From Virgibacillus sp. MSJ-26 (GTDB taxonomy: Bacteria > Bacillota > Bacilli > Bacillales > Amphibacillaceae): a stretch of DNA of 64,000 bases. Under the pieces are notes generated by a model, which was not told where the DNA came from, searched no databases, and saw nothing but the letters and a program-made list of their open reading frames with translations. The translations under genes were made by a program, and so were the position numbers. Shown here piece after piece: positions 37,601 to 46,726 of the stretch. The stretch is taken from the NCBI RefSeq assembly GCF_018918075.1, contig NZ_JAHLPW010000005.1, positions 233,768 to 297,767 of the forward strand, given 5' to 3'. Position 1 is the first letter of the stretch. The number at the start of each line of letters is the position of its first letter.

Positions 37601-38027
37601 ACATATGATGCGACAAAATTGTCTGAGTAAAGTACGAGTTAAACCATCGCTGCGGAAATACGCTTCGCTAGAGATAATTTTCTTTTTATATGAAGAGTTT
37701 TAAAAAAGTGATAATTAGTATAAAACTATCCGCCAATGATGAAATATCAATTTAGCGTAGACAGAATACGCAGACTCCTACGGGAGCAGCAAATGGTTTT
37801 CGATGGGGCGAACAATAGTGCAGTCCCACGTGTCTGAAGACCCCGAAAGAAGCGTTCTATGCTTCTGAGGAGGCTGAAGTGGGAAGAATGAACCCCAATT
37901 CTTCCTGGCCGTGGAAAGCGAAGTATTCTGTCGGAACGATGGTTTAGCAGTTAATTAACTATATTTCTGAATTTAAAACTGCCCCTAAAAAGACCTTACT
38001 GCGCATCATATATCTTATGCGCAGTAA
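37601..38027. repeat. Composite intergenic repeat, locus E: head-to-head pair
   Basis: It lies in the roughly 1.07-kb gap between sdhC and yslB. The left part (37601-37680, minus orientation) is a solo end: CATATGATGCGACAAAATTG and then GCGGAAATACGCTTCGCTA. The right copy (37741-38027, plus orientation) has core arms CAGAATAC (37762-37769) and GTATTCTG (37923-37930). It ends in a perfect 11-bp hairpin TTACTGCGCAT/ATGCGCAGTAA (37996-38027). The rest of the gap, 38028-38390, is AT-rich with nothing recognisable. Confidence 0.78.
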
Positions 38028-38396
38028 TAAAGGTTTTCTAGGCTTAATAATCCAGTTTTTTAGGATCATTTCACTAAAACGTCAACTGGTGTTTGTATTT
38101 TTATCTGTATTCCATGAGCCCAAGATTATATATTAAATTTATTCAGCGAAAGTTAAGCCATTAAGTATACTATATATTTAAGAACCTTTAAAATTTTAGC
38201 GGATGTCAAATGACTTTCACTGAAAAGCCACCATAGATATGCTATTCTTATAGAACTAATCATTAATCTAAAAAAAGATATGAAAAGAAAATCTCTGCAT
38301 GCTATAATGAGATAAATTAGAGGTTGACGAAAACATAAGGTTTAATCTACTAACCTATTATATTTTATTAAAATACTTTTTATTTTTTTGCAAAGG

Positions 38397-38843
38397 ATGA
38401 CAACGTTGGCAAATCAGAAATTACTATCTATATCACTTCTTGATAAATTAAATACCCCTGGTGCTGGCTACGATGTTCTTCGTTATATCGGGCTCCATGA
38501 TTTATTAGGCGAAGAAGCATCAGAGCTTTTATACTTTATGGGAAAGAACTTAGCTAGACATTTTGAACTTAATTCAATCGATGACGTTACTTATTTTTTT
38601 GAAAAAATGGGTTGGGGAAAGTTGGAGCTTGTTAAAGAAAAGAAAAAGTTGCTCACTTTTACTCTTCTTGCAGATTCTGTTGTACATAGACTTAAGGCTC
38701 CCATTGAAACTGAATTTCGATTGGAAGCCGGCTTTTTATCTGAATCAATCCAACTGATTCATGACATTGAATGTGAATGTATTGAAGAAATTAATCCTAA
38801 AATCCATCAAGTTCAATTTAAAATTATGTATACAGCTAAATAA
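38397..38843 (+). CDS. yslB: YslB-family protein (DUF2507)
   Basis: It is an uncharacterised cytoplasmic protein conserved next to sdhC in Bacillaceae. Conserved features include GYDVLRYIGLHDLLGEEASELLYFMGKNLARHF, the FFEKMGWGKL segment and FRLEAGFLSESIQ toward the C-terminus. The length is about 149 residues. Start choice is unclear: TTG at 38388, ATG at 38397, or TTG at 38406, the last being best spaced from AAAGGATG. lysC, which neighbours yslB in B. subtilis, is absent. The function is unknown. Confidence 0.85.
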   Translation: MTTLANQKLLSISLLDKLNTPGAGYDVLRYIGLHDLLGEEASELLYFMGKNLARHFELNSIDDVTYFFEKMGWGKLELVKEKKKLLTFTLLADSVVHRLKAPIETEFRLEAGFLSESIQLIHDIECECIEEINPKIHQVQFKIMYTAK

Positions 38844-38915
38844 TTTATCAATTTATTTAGTATAGGGTAAGTGTATACCCTAGTGAAGTTGAACGAACAT
38901 TAAAGGGTACGTTAA

Positions 38916-40709
38916 CTATTCTATTGTACCCTCACTTTGTTTGTTTAATTGCTCGATGATTGCATTAGCAATATTCTTTGGTATTCCAAGCCTAGTTATA
39001 TCGGAAATTGAAGATCGCCTAATTTCATCGATAGATTTGAAATGCCGTAGTAATAATAGACGTCTTTTTTCTCCTACGCCTGGAATTTTATCAAGTTCAG
39101 ACTGAAAGACGCTTTTACCCCGTAATTGGCGATGGAAGGTTATCGCAAAACGATGTACTTCATCTTGTATTCTCTGGACAAGATAAAACTCTTGAGAATT
39201 TCTACCTAACGGAATGACTTCTGGTGGTTCTCCATATAATAGCTCACTTGTTTTATGTTTATCGTCCTTAACCAGGCCACATAATGGAATGTCTAAACCA
39301 AGCTCATTTTCAAGTACATCAAGTGCTGCACTCATCTGTCCCTTCCCTCCATCAACAATAATTAAATCAGGTAATGGTAGATTTTCTTTTAACACTCTTG
39401 TATATCGCCTGCGAACAACTTCTTGCATTGTTGCATAGTCATCGGGACCATCAACATCTCTAATTTTATATTTCCTATATTCCTTTTTATTAGCACTTCC
39501 ATCAATAAATACAACCATGGCAGACACTGGATCAGTCCCTTGAATATTAGAGTTATCAAAGGCCTCGATTCGGTGCGGTGTCATGATATTCAATGATTCT
39601 CCTAACTTCTCCATTGCGATAACGGTACGTTCTTCATCTCGTTCAATAAGAGAAAACTTATCTTCCAGTGATGCTTTCGCATTTTTCATAGCTAATTCGA
39701 CAAGTTCTTTTTTACGTCCTCTAAAAGGTGTATGGACATCCACTTCAAGCAATTCTTGAAGCAACTCTACATCTGTTCCGATTGGGACAAATATTTGTTT
39801 TGGTTTAAGGTGGTTTTCATGTAAGTAAAATCGACCAATAAATGTAATAAACGCTTCCTCTGCTTCACCATAAAATGGAAAAATGGAGACATCTCTCTCT
39901 ATAAGTTTTCCTTGTCGCACAAAAAACACCTGGATACACATCCAGCCTTTATCATAGCTAAAGCCAAATATGTCACGATCAATTCGATCATTCAGTGTCA
40001 TCTTTTGTTGTTCCATAATAATTTCCATATGTTGAATTTGATCTCTTAGTTCTTGAGCTCTTTCGAAGTTTAATTGATCACTTGCTTCTAACATTTTATT
40101 CGTTAAATCTTTCTTAATATCTTGATAGCCACCTTGTAAAAAAGATGTCATGTTTTGAACGATTTCCTTATATGCTTCTTTAGATGGAGGTGTTTCACTA
40201 CAAGCAAGGCATTGCCCCATATGATAATAAAGACAGGGGCGTCCTGATGGGTTCTTACATTTTCTAAGTGGATACATTCTATCAAGCAACTTTTTAGTTT
40301 CTCTTGCTGCAATAACGTTTGGATAAGGCCCAAAATACTTTCCTTTATCTTTTTTAACCTCTCTTGTGATAAGTAATCGTGGATGTCTTTCATTTGTTAT
40401 TTTTAAGTATGGGTAAGACTTATCATCCTTTAACATCACATTGTATTTAGGGTCATATTGTTTAATTAGATTCATCTCTAAAATCAGCGCTTCAATCTCA
40501 GATGAGGTAATAATGTACTCAAAATCTTCAATTTCTTGTACCAAACGCTGTGTCTTTTGATCGTGTGCTCCTGTAAAGTAAGATCGTACTCTATTCTTTA
40601 AAAGTTTTGATTTTCCTACATAAATAATTGTTCCTTGTCTGTCTTTCATTAAATAGCAACCAGGTTTCGCAGGGAGAATGGCTAACTTTTCTTTAATTAT
40701 TTTATTCAC
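38916..40709 (-). CDS. uvrC: Excinuclease ABC subunit C
   Basis: UvrC makes both incisions around a lesion during nucleotide excision repair. The N-terminal GIY-YIG nuclease domain has [19 protein letters not shown] near residue 16. Then come a UVR motif (about 195-230), the RNase H-like C-terminal nuclease ([36 protein letters not shown]) and tandem HhH motifs ([16 protein letters not shown]). The longest ORF starts 28 codons earlier. GTG at 40709 behind AAAGGGATG gives about 597 residues, the usual length. Confidence 0.96.
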   Translation of the reverse strand: MNKIIKEKLAILPAKPGCYLMKDRQGTIIYVGKSKLLKNRVRSYFTGAHDQKTQRLVQEIEDFEYIITSSEIEALILEMNLIKQYDPKYNVMLKDDKSYPYLKITNERHPRLLITREVKKDKGKYFGPYPNVIAARETKKLLDRMYPLRKCKNPSGRPCLYYHMGQCLACSETPPSKEAYKEIVQNMTSFLQGGYQDIKKDLTNKMLEASDQLNFERAQELRDQIQHMEIIMEQQKMTLNDRIDRDIFGFSYDKGWMCIQVFFVRQGKLIERDVSIFPFYGEAEEAFITFIGRFYLHENHLKPKQIFVPIGTDVELLQELLEVDVHTPFRGRKKELVELAMKNAKASLEDKFSLIERDEERTVIAMEKLGESLNIMTPHRIEAFDNSNIQGTDPVSAMVVFIDGSANKKEYRKYKIRDVDGPDDYATMQEVVRRRYTRVLKENLPLPDLIIVDGGKGQMSAALDVLENELGLDIPLCGLVKDDKHKTSELLYGEPPEVIPLGRNSQEFYLVQRIQDEVHRFAITFHRQLRGKSVFQSELDKIPGVGEKRRLLLLRHFKSIDEIRRSSISDITRLGIPKNIANAIIEQLNKQSEGTIE

Positions 40710-40766
40710 TATTATTACATCCCTTTTGCTGTTTAAATAATCTACTCTAGCAATATTATAACAAAG

Positions 40767-40801
40767 ATAATCCCCTGCTCCATAAAGAAACAAGGGATTA
40801 T
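40767..40801 (-). terminator. Possible terminator between trxA and uvrC
   Basis: ATAATCCC pairs with GGGATTAT around a loop of about 19 bases, followed by CTTTGTT on the minus strand. The T-tract is weak. Confidence 0.5.
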
Positions 40802-40840
40802 GATTTGTGTTTAGACATATAACTAATTTGAAAAATTTAA

Positions 40841-41155
40841 TTAGGCATGCTTGTTAATTAAATCAACAAGTGCTTCCTTAGGCTGGAATCCTACAACTTG
40901 ATCAACCACTTCGCCATCTTTGAAGAGTAATAATGTTGGTATACTCATAACACCAAATTTTCCAGCTGTTTCTTGGTTTTCGTCTACATCTAATTTTACA
41001 ATCTTTACTTTATCACTTAACTCACCGTCAATTTCTTCAAGGACAGGAGCAATCATTTTACAAGGTCCACACCAAGGTGCCCAGAAGTCTGCTAAAACTA
41101 AACCTTCTGATGTTTCAGTTGTAAAGTTTTGATCTGTTACGTTTAATATTGCCAT
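40841..41155 (-). CDS. trxA: Thioredoxin
   Basis: It is the general cytoplasmic disulfide reductant. The 104-aa protein has the active site [10 protein letters not shown] (Cys29 and Cys32), the cis-proline segment MSIPTLLLF and the conserved [24 protein letters not shown] precedes the ATG. It is located between etfA and uvrC, as in B. subtilis. A CTCAATTTGAG palindrome with a TATACT -10-like box lies about 40 bases upstream but could not be matched to a specific regulator. Confidence 0.98.
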   Translation of the reverse strand: MAILNVTDQNFTTETSEGLVLADFWAPWCGPCKMIAPVLEEIDGELSDKVKIVKLDVDENQETAGKFGVMSIPTLLLFKDGEVVDQVVGFQPKEALVDLINKHA

Positions 41156-41252
41156 TTGCTTTCCTCCTTACACAAACATTTTTACTCAAATTGAGTATAC
41201 CATTTATATAATCGGGTTACTAACAGTTTGCTTATAGGATATAAGTTTATAC

Positions 41253-41280
41253 AAAAGACCTAATCAAACATGATTAGGCC
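41253..41280 (-). terminator. Terminator after etfA
   Basis: GGCCTAATCA pairs with TGATTAGGTC around a 4-base loop, with TTTTG after it on the minus strand. It ends the fatty-acid degradation cluster. Confidence 0.85.
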
Positions 41281-41290
41281 TTTACTATAC

Positions 41291-42265
41291 TTATTCCTTC
41301 ACTTTTTTAATCTCTTCAATTAATTTTGGAACAACATCAAATAAGTCACCAACAATACCATAGTCTGCAATATTAAAAATATTAGCTTCTGGATCTTTGT
41401 TAATTGCTACAATGACCTTTGAGTTGGACATCCCAGCTAGATGCTGAATAGCTCCTGAAATCCCAACTGCAATATATAAATCTGGTGTGATAACTTTTCC
41501 AGTTTGACCAATTTGTAATGAGTAATCACAATATTCAGCGTCACAAGCACCACGTGACGCACCTACCGCACCACCTAACACATCAGCCAACTCATAAAGA
41601 GGTTCAAATCCTTCAGCACTTCTGACACCGCGTCCTCCAGCGATGACTACATTTGCTTCAGACATATCTACCCCTTCAGATGTTTTTCGGATAACATCTT
41701 TTATTACCGTTCTAATATCAGTAATGTCCATTTCCTTAGTTTGTACATCACCTGAACGTGATTCATCTTTATCTAAAGCAGGAATATTATTAGGTCGAAT
41801 AGTAATAAAAGTAAACCCATCCGAAACTATCTTTTTCTCAAATGCTTTACCTGAATAAATCGGTCTTGTAAAGACAATTTGATTCCCCTCATTTTCAATA
41901 TCAACTACGTCAGACACTAAGCCAGACTCTAATTTACTGGCAAGTTTCGGTGTTAAATCTTTTCCAATTGACGTGTGCCCTGCAACAATAGCGTTGGGAG
42001 ACTCTTCATCAATTATTGCCATTACCGCTTGCCCATATCCCTCTGATGTATACGATTTCAAATTTTCGTGTTGTACAACAACAGCCCGGTCTGCACCGTA
42101 TTGAATCATGTCGTTCGCTTGGTTTTCTAAATCTTCGTCACCTAATAAAACAGCAACAATTTCTCCTTCAGAATTTAGCTGCTTTGCAGCATTAATCGCT
42201 TCAAATGATACGTTACGTAACTCTCCATCTTTTGCTTCCCCAATGACTAATATTTTATCACTCAT
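41291..42265 (-). CDS. etfA: Electron transfer flavoprotein alpha subunit
   Basis: It accepts electrons from acyl-CoA dehydrogenases as part of the EtfAB heterodimer. The 324-aa protein has the FAD-binding C-terminal domain signature VVIAGGRGVRSAEGFEPLYELADVLGGAVGASRGACDAEYC (about 205-245) and LYIAVGISGAIQHLAGMSNSKVIVAINKDPEANIF. It is the last gene of the FadR-regulated cluster, 26 bases after etfB. Confidence 0.97.
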   Translation of the reverse strand: MSDKILVIGEAKDGELRNVSFEAINAAKQLNSEGEIVAVLLGDEDLENQANDMIQYGADRAVVVQHENLKSYTSEGYGQAVMAIIDEESPNAIVAGHTSIGKDLTPKLASKLESGLVSDVVDIENEGNQIVFTRPIYSGKAFEKKIVSDGFTFITIRPNNIPALDKDESRSGDVQTKEMDITDIRTVIKDVIRKTSEGVDMSEANVVIAGGRGVRSAEGFEPLYELADVLGGAVGASRGACDAEYCDYSLQIGQTGKVITPDLYIAVGISGAIQHLAGMSNSKVIVAINKDPEANIFNIADYGIVGDLFDVVPKLIEEIKKVKE

Positions 42266-42291
42266 GACGTTTCTCCTTTCCGTCCAATAAA

Positions 42292-43065
42292 TTAAAGTAC
42301 TTTTGCTTCGTCTTTAAGTAGTGACACCAATTCTTTGACCTGATCTTCTATTTCTCCTTCTAGCACGCGACCAGCTTCTTTTTCAGGTGGCAAGAAGATT
42401 TCAACTGTTTTTGTTTTTGGTTCTAGTTCATCTTCATCTAAATCTAAATCATCTATTTCTAATTCTTCTAGAGGTTTTTTCTTCGCTTTCATAATTCCAG
42501 GTAATGATGGGTATCTTGGCTCGTTTAAACCTTGCTGACATGTGACAAGAAGTGGAAGTGATGTTTCTATTTTTTCAGCGTCTCCTTCAACATCTTTATC
42601 AATCTTAGCAGTCTCCCCATCAATTTCTAAACTAGTAATTGTTGTCACGTAAGGAATACCAAGCCTTGTAGCAAGTCTAGGTCCAACTTGGCCGCTTGCC
42701 TCATCAATCGCTACGTTTCCTGCCAATATGAGATCTGGTTCTTTATCTTCAAAAAACGCTTCCAAAATTTTTGCTGTTGTAAACTGATCTCCTTCTTCAA
42801 GATCATCTTCAGTATCAATTAACACAGCTTTATCCGCGCCCATAGCGAGGGCAGTACGTAATTGTTTCTCTGAATCTTCGTCACCGATTGTAACAACAGT
42901 GACTTCTCCACCGTGTTCATCACGTTGGTTAATAGCTTCTTCGACCGCATATTCATCATACGGGTTGATGATAAATTCAGCACTATCATCTTCAATTTCC
43001 CCATCCGAAATGACTATTTTTTCTTCAGTATCAAATGTTTTTTTCAACAATACATAAATGTCCAT
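42292..43065 (-). CDS. etfB: Electron transfer flavoprotein beta subunit
   Basis: It partners EtfA and binds AMP. The 257-aa protein begins MDIYVLLKKTFDTEEKI. It contains the family-typical MGADKAVLIDTEDDLEEGDQFTTAKIL and the DEASGQVGPRLATRLGIPYVT loop with a recognition/ETF signature. The longest ORF begins at 43089, but the ATG at 43065 follows AAAGGAGG at ideal spacing. It lies between fadB and etfA in the same order as B. subtilis lcfA-fadR-fadB-etfB-etfA. Confidence 0.97.
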   Translation of the reverse strand: MDIYVLLKKTFDTEEKIVISDGEIEDDSAEFIINPYDEYAVEEAINQRDEHGGEVTVVTIGDEDSEKQLRTALAMGADKAVLIDTEDDLEEGDQFTTAKILEAFFEDKEPDLILAGNVAIDEASGQVGPRLATRLGIPYVTTITSLEIDGETAKIDKDVEGDAEKIETSLPLLVTCQQGLNEPRYPSLPGIMKAKKKPLEELEIDDLDLDEDELEPKTKTVEIFLPPEKEAGRVLEGEIEDQVKELVSLLKDEAKVL

Positions 43066-43102
43066 TTGTTTTCCTCCTTTAAAGCTCACATCTATTATTC
43101 TA

Positions 43103-43876
43103 TTACTTATCTTTAAACTCAGGCTTTCTTTTTTCTATAAAAGCTTGCACTCCTTCTCGAGCGTCTTCTGTACCAAATACCTTGCCAAATGCTTCCGCTT
43201 CTTTTTGAATGCCTTGGCTAAATTGGCCTGTTTTTGCAAATGGAATCAACTGCATAACTTGACTAATTGCTGGTTGACTTTTTGCAGCAATTTTATTAGC
43301 TAATTTCAAAGCTTCATCAAAAACATCTTCTTCAGGTACTGCATGATTAGCCAACCCTAACGTGGCAGCCTCTTTACCAGTGATTGGTTCACCACTTAAT
43401 ATCATTTCGTATGCTTTATGTGTTCCTATATAATTTGGCAAACGCTGAGTGCCCGCGAATCCTGGTATAATTCCTAACGTCATTTCTGGAAGACCTAATT
43501 TAGCATCCTCAGAGACAATTCTCATGTGACAGGACATAGCAAGTTCGAGTCCTCCTCCTAGTGCTGCTCCATGAATCGCAGCAATAACCGGTTGAGAAAA
43601 ATGCTCAATCCTATCAAAGAGTTTTTGGCCATGTTCAGCGAGTGATTGATAATCAGATGCATTTTGCAACGATGTGAATTCCTTTATATCAGCACCAGCT
43701 GAAAAGAATTTACCTTCACCTTTTAAAATAATCGCTTTAACTGATCCATTCTTTTCAATTTCATCTAATTTTTCTGAAAGATCATCTAACAGTATACTAG
43801 ATAGCGCATTAGCAGGCGGGCTTTGAATCGTTAAAGTAGCAATTTGATTATCCAATTTTAAACTCAATGTACTCAA
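43103..43876 (-). CDS. fadB: Enoyl-CoA hydratase of fatty acid beta-oxidation
   Basis: It hydrates trans-2-enoyl-CoA in beta-oxidation. The 257-aa crotonase-fold protein has the oxyanion-hole segments GKFFSAGADIKEF (about residue 57) and AAIHGAALGGGLELAMSCHMRI (about 97-118). The catalytic Glu occurs in GLPEMTLGIIPGFAGTQRLP. The product is a single-domain hydratase, unlike the large FadB of enterobacteria. It follows fadR after a strong intercistronic hairpin. Confidence 0.95.
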   Translation of the reverse strand: MSTLSLKLDNQIATLTIQSPPANALSSILLDDLSEKLDEIEKNGSVKAIILKGEGKFFSAGADIKEFTSLQNASDYQSLAEHGQKLFDRIEHFSQPVIAAIHGAALGGGLELAMSCHMRIVSEDAKLGLPEMTLGIIPGFAGTQRLPNYIGTHKAYEMILSGEPITGKEAATLGLANHAVPEEDVFDEALKLANKIAAKSQPAISQVMQLIPFAKTGQFSQGIQKEAEAFGKVFGTEDAREGVQAFIEKRKPEFKDK

Positions 43877-43901
43877 AAAACATCCCTCCTCGTTTACTAT
43901 A

Positions 43902-43948
43902 ATAACAGAATAAATAGATTAACACATCTTCTCTATTTATTCTGTTAT
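43902..43948 (-). other. Intercistronic 17-bp inverted repeat between fadR and fadB
   Basis: ATAACAGAATAAATAGA and its exact complement are separated by 13 bases. There is no T-run after it on the minus strand, so it may stabilise or process the mRNA or reduce read-through into fadB-etfB-etfA. Confidence 0.6.
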
Positions 43949-43953
43949 ATATT

Positions 43954-44538
43954 TTATTTGAAAGACAGGCCAGTCGTAATTAAAGTATGAACATCATCTG
44001 CTTGGGCGACGAGATCATATTTTTCTTCTTGCATAACCCAGTTAGTAACCGTTTCATCTAATGTTCCAAAAATCATTTGCCTAACTAGTGGAACTTTCAA
44101 GTTTTCACGAAAAGTTCCATCAGCCATACCTTCCTTAATAATCGAATCAATAACGGTTAAGTATGGTTTTAATACTGCATTAATTTCTCGGCGAAGCGTT
44201 AAGTTGGATTGCCTAAGCTCCAGTTGAGTCACGATTGCCAAATATCGATTAGCAGCTAATTGTCCAAAATGCATTTTTATTAATGTTAATAATTTTTCAT
44301 TGGCGCTACTTCTCTTACTGATCGCAACAGCAATTTGATCAATAAATTGCCCCATTTTATCTTCAAAAACTGAAACTAAAATATCTTCCTTATTCTTAAA
44401 GTACAAATAAATAGTCCCATCTGCCACCCCAGCCTCTTTTGCAATTTTGGAGACTTGTGAAGAATGATATCCATTTTGAGCGATAACTTTTACAGCAGCA
44501 TCTACAATCATTTTGTATTTTGGTTTATTCTTTTTCAT
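43954..44538 (-). CDS. fadR: FadR, TetR-family repressor of fatty acid degradation
   Basis: It represses beta-oxidation genes and is released by long-chain acyl-CoA. The N-terminal TetR helix-turn-helix reads KVIAQNGYHSSQVSKIAKEAGVADGTIYLYFKNKEDIL and closely matches the B. subtilis protein. So do LAIVTQLELRQSNLTLRREI and RQMIFGTLDETVTNWVM in the ligand domain. The ORF extends to 44592. The ATG at 44538 behind AAGGGAGA gives MKKNKPKYKMI and 194 residues. A perfect FadR-type operator lies just upstream, indicating autoregulation. Confidence 0.96.
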   Translation of the reverse strand: MKKNKPKYKMIVDAAVKVIAQNGYHSSQVSKIAKEAGVADGTIYLYFKNKEDILVSVFEDKMGQFIDQIAVAISKRSSANEKLLTLIKMHFGQLAANRYLAIVTQLELRQSNLTLRREINAVLKPYLTVIDSIIKEGMADGTFRENLKVPLVRQMIFGTLDETVTNWVMQEEKYDLVAQADDVHTLITTGLSFK

Positions 44539-44573
44539 ATCCATCTCCCTTAACCTGACCTGTCTGAGAAAGG

Positions 44574-44591
44574 TGAATGAATGGTCATTCA
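44574..44591 (-). promoter_or_regulatory. FadR operator upstream of fadR
   Basis: TGAATGAATGGTCATTCA is an inverted repeat of TGAATGA around four bases. It matches the known Bacillus FadR box (TGAATGAMTANTCATTCA) at nearly every position. It lies 36 bases before the fadR start codon. Confidence 0.88.
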
Positions 44592-44667
44592 TTTATAGTT
44601 TACAAAGATTCCATCAATCTGTCAATATAAAGCTTGTATCAATTTTATGTATAGAAAAACATTGTGC

Positions 44668-44684
44668 TTCACAATCATTGTGAA
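44668..44684. promoter_or_regulatory. Perfect 17-bp palindrome between lcfA and fadR
   Basis: TTCACAATCATTGTGAA lies in the lcfA-fadR gap, about 80 bases upstream of the FadR box. There is no T-tract, so it looks more like a protein-binding site than a terminator. The regulator is unknown. Confidence 0.4.
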
Positions 44685-44729
44685 TGCTATGCCTTTCTAT
44701 TATAACTATACTTCAAACTAAGAAAAATT

Positions 44730-46403
44730 TTATTTTTTTATTTCTTCATCGACTAGCTGTCTTCTTAAAATTTTACCAACTGCTGTTTTCGGCAGTTCAT
44801 CCCGGAATTCATAAATACGTGGTACCTTAAAAGCGGCAAGATGCTTCCTGCAAAATTTATTTAATTCTTTTTCCTCTAAAGTATAACCCTCTTTTGGCAC
44901 GATAAAAGCTTTCACAGTTTCACCACGATATGGATCTGGCACACCTGCAACTGCTACTTCTTGAACCCCTTCGAACTCATACAGAATTTCTTCTACCTCA
45001 CGAGGGTAGATATTATATCCTCCAGCAATAATCATATCCTTACTGCGATCTACAATATAAAAATAACCTTTCTCATCCATATAGCCAAGGTCACCTGTAT
45101 ATAACCAGCCGTCTCTTAAAGTATTAGCTGTTTCCTCTTCATTATTCCAATAACCCTTCATGACTTGAGGGCCTTTTACAACTATTTCTCCTACTTCACC
45201 TAACTCTGCCTCTTCTTCTGTTCCAATTTTCAAAATTTTTGAATCCGTGTCTGGCCAAGGCACTCCAATACTCCCATTAACACGCTTACCCCAAACAAAA
45301 TTCGCATGTGTAACAGGGGATGATTCGGTCAGCCCGTATCCTTCAACAAGTTTTCCACCTGTTACCTTTTCAAAATTCTGCTGTATTTCTACTGGCAATG
45401 GAGCTGATCCACTAATACATGCTTCAATGGATGATAAATCAAACTTATGCATATCTGGATGGTTTAATAAACCCACATAAATAGTCGGAGCACCTGGAAA
45501 TAGGGTCGGTCGTTGCTTTTCAATTGTTTCTAATGTTTCCTTAGCATCAAACTTAGGCAGTAAAATTAGCTTAGAACCTAGCATAATTGATAAATTCATT
45601 AAAGTAGTCATCCCATACACGTGAAAAAGAGGTAAAACACCTAGGACAACTTCTTTACCCTCTTCTGTTTTATATATCCATTTATCACACATCTGACAGT
45701 TTGAAACTAAATTATAATGGCTGAGCATGACCCCTTTTGGATTCCCTGTGGTTCCTCCTGTATACTGTAAAAGAGCTAAGTCTTCTACAGGATCAACATC
45801 CACTCTTTTATAATTTGCGACAGCACTCTTCATTATATGCTTCCAGACATGAACATTCTCACTTTGTTCCACGTTAATAACCATATTATATTCTTTCTTC
45901 TGGATAAAAGGATAAATAAGATTTTTAGGAAAAGGTAAGTAATCTTTGATGCCAGTCACAATCACATGTTCTATCGATGTGTTATTGCGAATATTCATTA
46001 TTCTAGGCACTAAAATATCAAGACACACAATATATTTTGCACCGGAGTCAATCATTTGATATTCCAACTCACGCTCGGTGTAAAGTGGATTTGTTTGAAC
46101 GACAATGCCACCAGCCATTAAAGCACCATAATAACTAACAACAGCCTGGGGACAATTAGGTAACATAATGGCAATTCGATCACCTTTCTTGAGCCCTAAT
46201 GATTGAAGATAATTCGCCACTTTACATGCTTCATCATAAAGTTCATCAAATGTTACTTCTTTCCCCATAAAATGAAGCGCTTTCTTTCCGCTGAATCGTT
46301 TAACCGCGTTTTCTAAGAATGAGTGCAAAGGTACACGGTCATAATCAATACTGATTGGTATCTCTTCTGGATAATTCACTTCCCACTTCATTACTTTCTC
46401 CAT
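44730..46403 (-). CDS. lcfA: Long-chain fatty-acid-CoA ligase
   Basis: It activates fatty acids to acyl-CoA with ATP at the membrane. The 557-aa AMP-forming ligase has the P-loop-like LLQYTGGTTGNPKGVMLSH near residue 210 and the VEGYGLTESSPVTH motif near residue 360. It also has DGWLYTGDLGYMDEKGYFYIVDRSKDMIIAGGYNIYPREVEEIL near 435, and the catalytic Lys lies in LPKTAVGKILRRQL close to the C-terminus. It is the first gene of the lcfA-fadR-fadB-etfBA cluster. I saw no FadR box directly in front of it. Confidence 0.96.
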   Translation of the reverse strand: MEKVMKWEVNYPEEIPISIDYDRVPLHSFLENAVKRFSGKKALHFMGKEVTFDELYDEACKVANYLQSLGLKKGDRIAIMLPNCPQAVVSYYGALMAGGIVVQTNPLYTERELEYQMIDSGAKYIVCLDILVPRIMNIRNNTSIEHVIVTGIKDYLPFPKNLIYPFIQKKEYNMVINVEQSENVHVWKHIMKSAVANYKRVDVDPVEDLALLQYTGGTTGNPKGVMLSHYNLVSNCQMCDKWIYKTEEGKEVVLGVLPLFHVYGMTTLMNLSIMLGSKLILLPKFDAKETLETIEKQRPTLFPGAPTIYVGLLNHPDMHKFDLSSIEACISGSAPLPVEIQQNFEKVTGGKLVEGYGLTESSPVTHANFVWGKRVNGSIGVPWPDTDSKILKIGTEEEAELGEVGEIVVKGPQVMKGYWNNEEETANTLRDGWLYTGDLGYMDEKGYFYIVDRSKDMIIAGGYNIYPREVEEILYEFEGVQEVAVAGVPDPYRGETVKAFIVPKEGYTLEEKELNKFCRKHLAAFKVPRIYEFRDELPKTAVGKILRRQLVDEEIKK

Positions 46404-46565
46404 TGAATTTCTCCCCCTTTATTACTATATTATCTACATTATACCGATTTATTAATATTTTTCGAACCTTTTTATATATTTTTCTTAGCATTTATTATTT
46501 TAGATTAATTTAAGCCTTTAGTATGTTGTATTTTAAAAGAAATTCATCTTGTCCATGATATGCTT

Positions 46566-46603
46566 TAAAAAAAATAAGGTTGCCTAACTATCTATTGGCA
46601 ACC
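46566..46603 (-). terminator. Terminator after the DUF350 gene and small ORF
   Basis: GGTTGCC pairs with GGCAACC, followed by TTATTTTTTTT on the minus strand. It lies downstream of the 26-aa ORF, placing that ORF inside the transcript. Confidence 0.85.
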
Positions 46604-46631
46604 GTAATTAAATCATTCCTTTATAAAATAA

Positions 46632-46712
46632 TTAAATTAAATAAACTATCCCGACAATCGCAAATATCAAGGAAACACCGATAAGTATTTTAGCTAATTT
46701 TTCTAAAACCAA
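46632..46712 (-). CDS. Possible 26-aa single-span membrane peptide
   Basis: A TTG start with AAAGGAGC about 10 bases upstream begins MVLEKLAKILIGVSLIFAIV and continues GIVYLI before TAA. The peptide is one amphipathic start plus a hydrophobic helix. It lies 15 bases after the DUF350 gene and before that transcript's terminator. The length is too short for statistics alone, but the ribosome-binding site and placement are favourable. No family is recognised. Confidence 0.45.
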   Translation of the reverse strand: MVLEKLAKILIGVSLIFAIVGIVYLI

Positions 46713-46726
46713 TCTAGATCGCTCCT

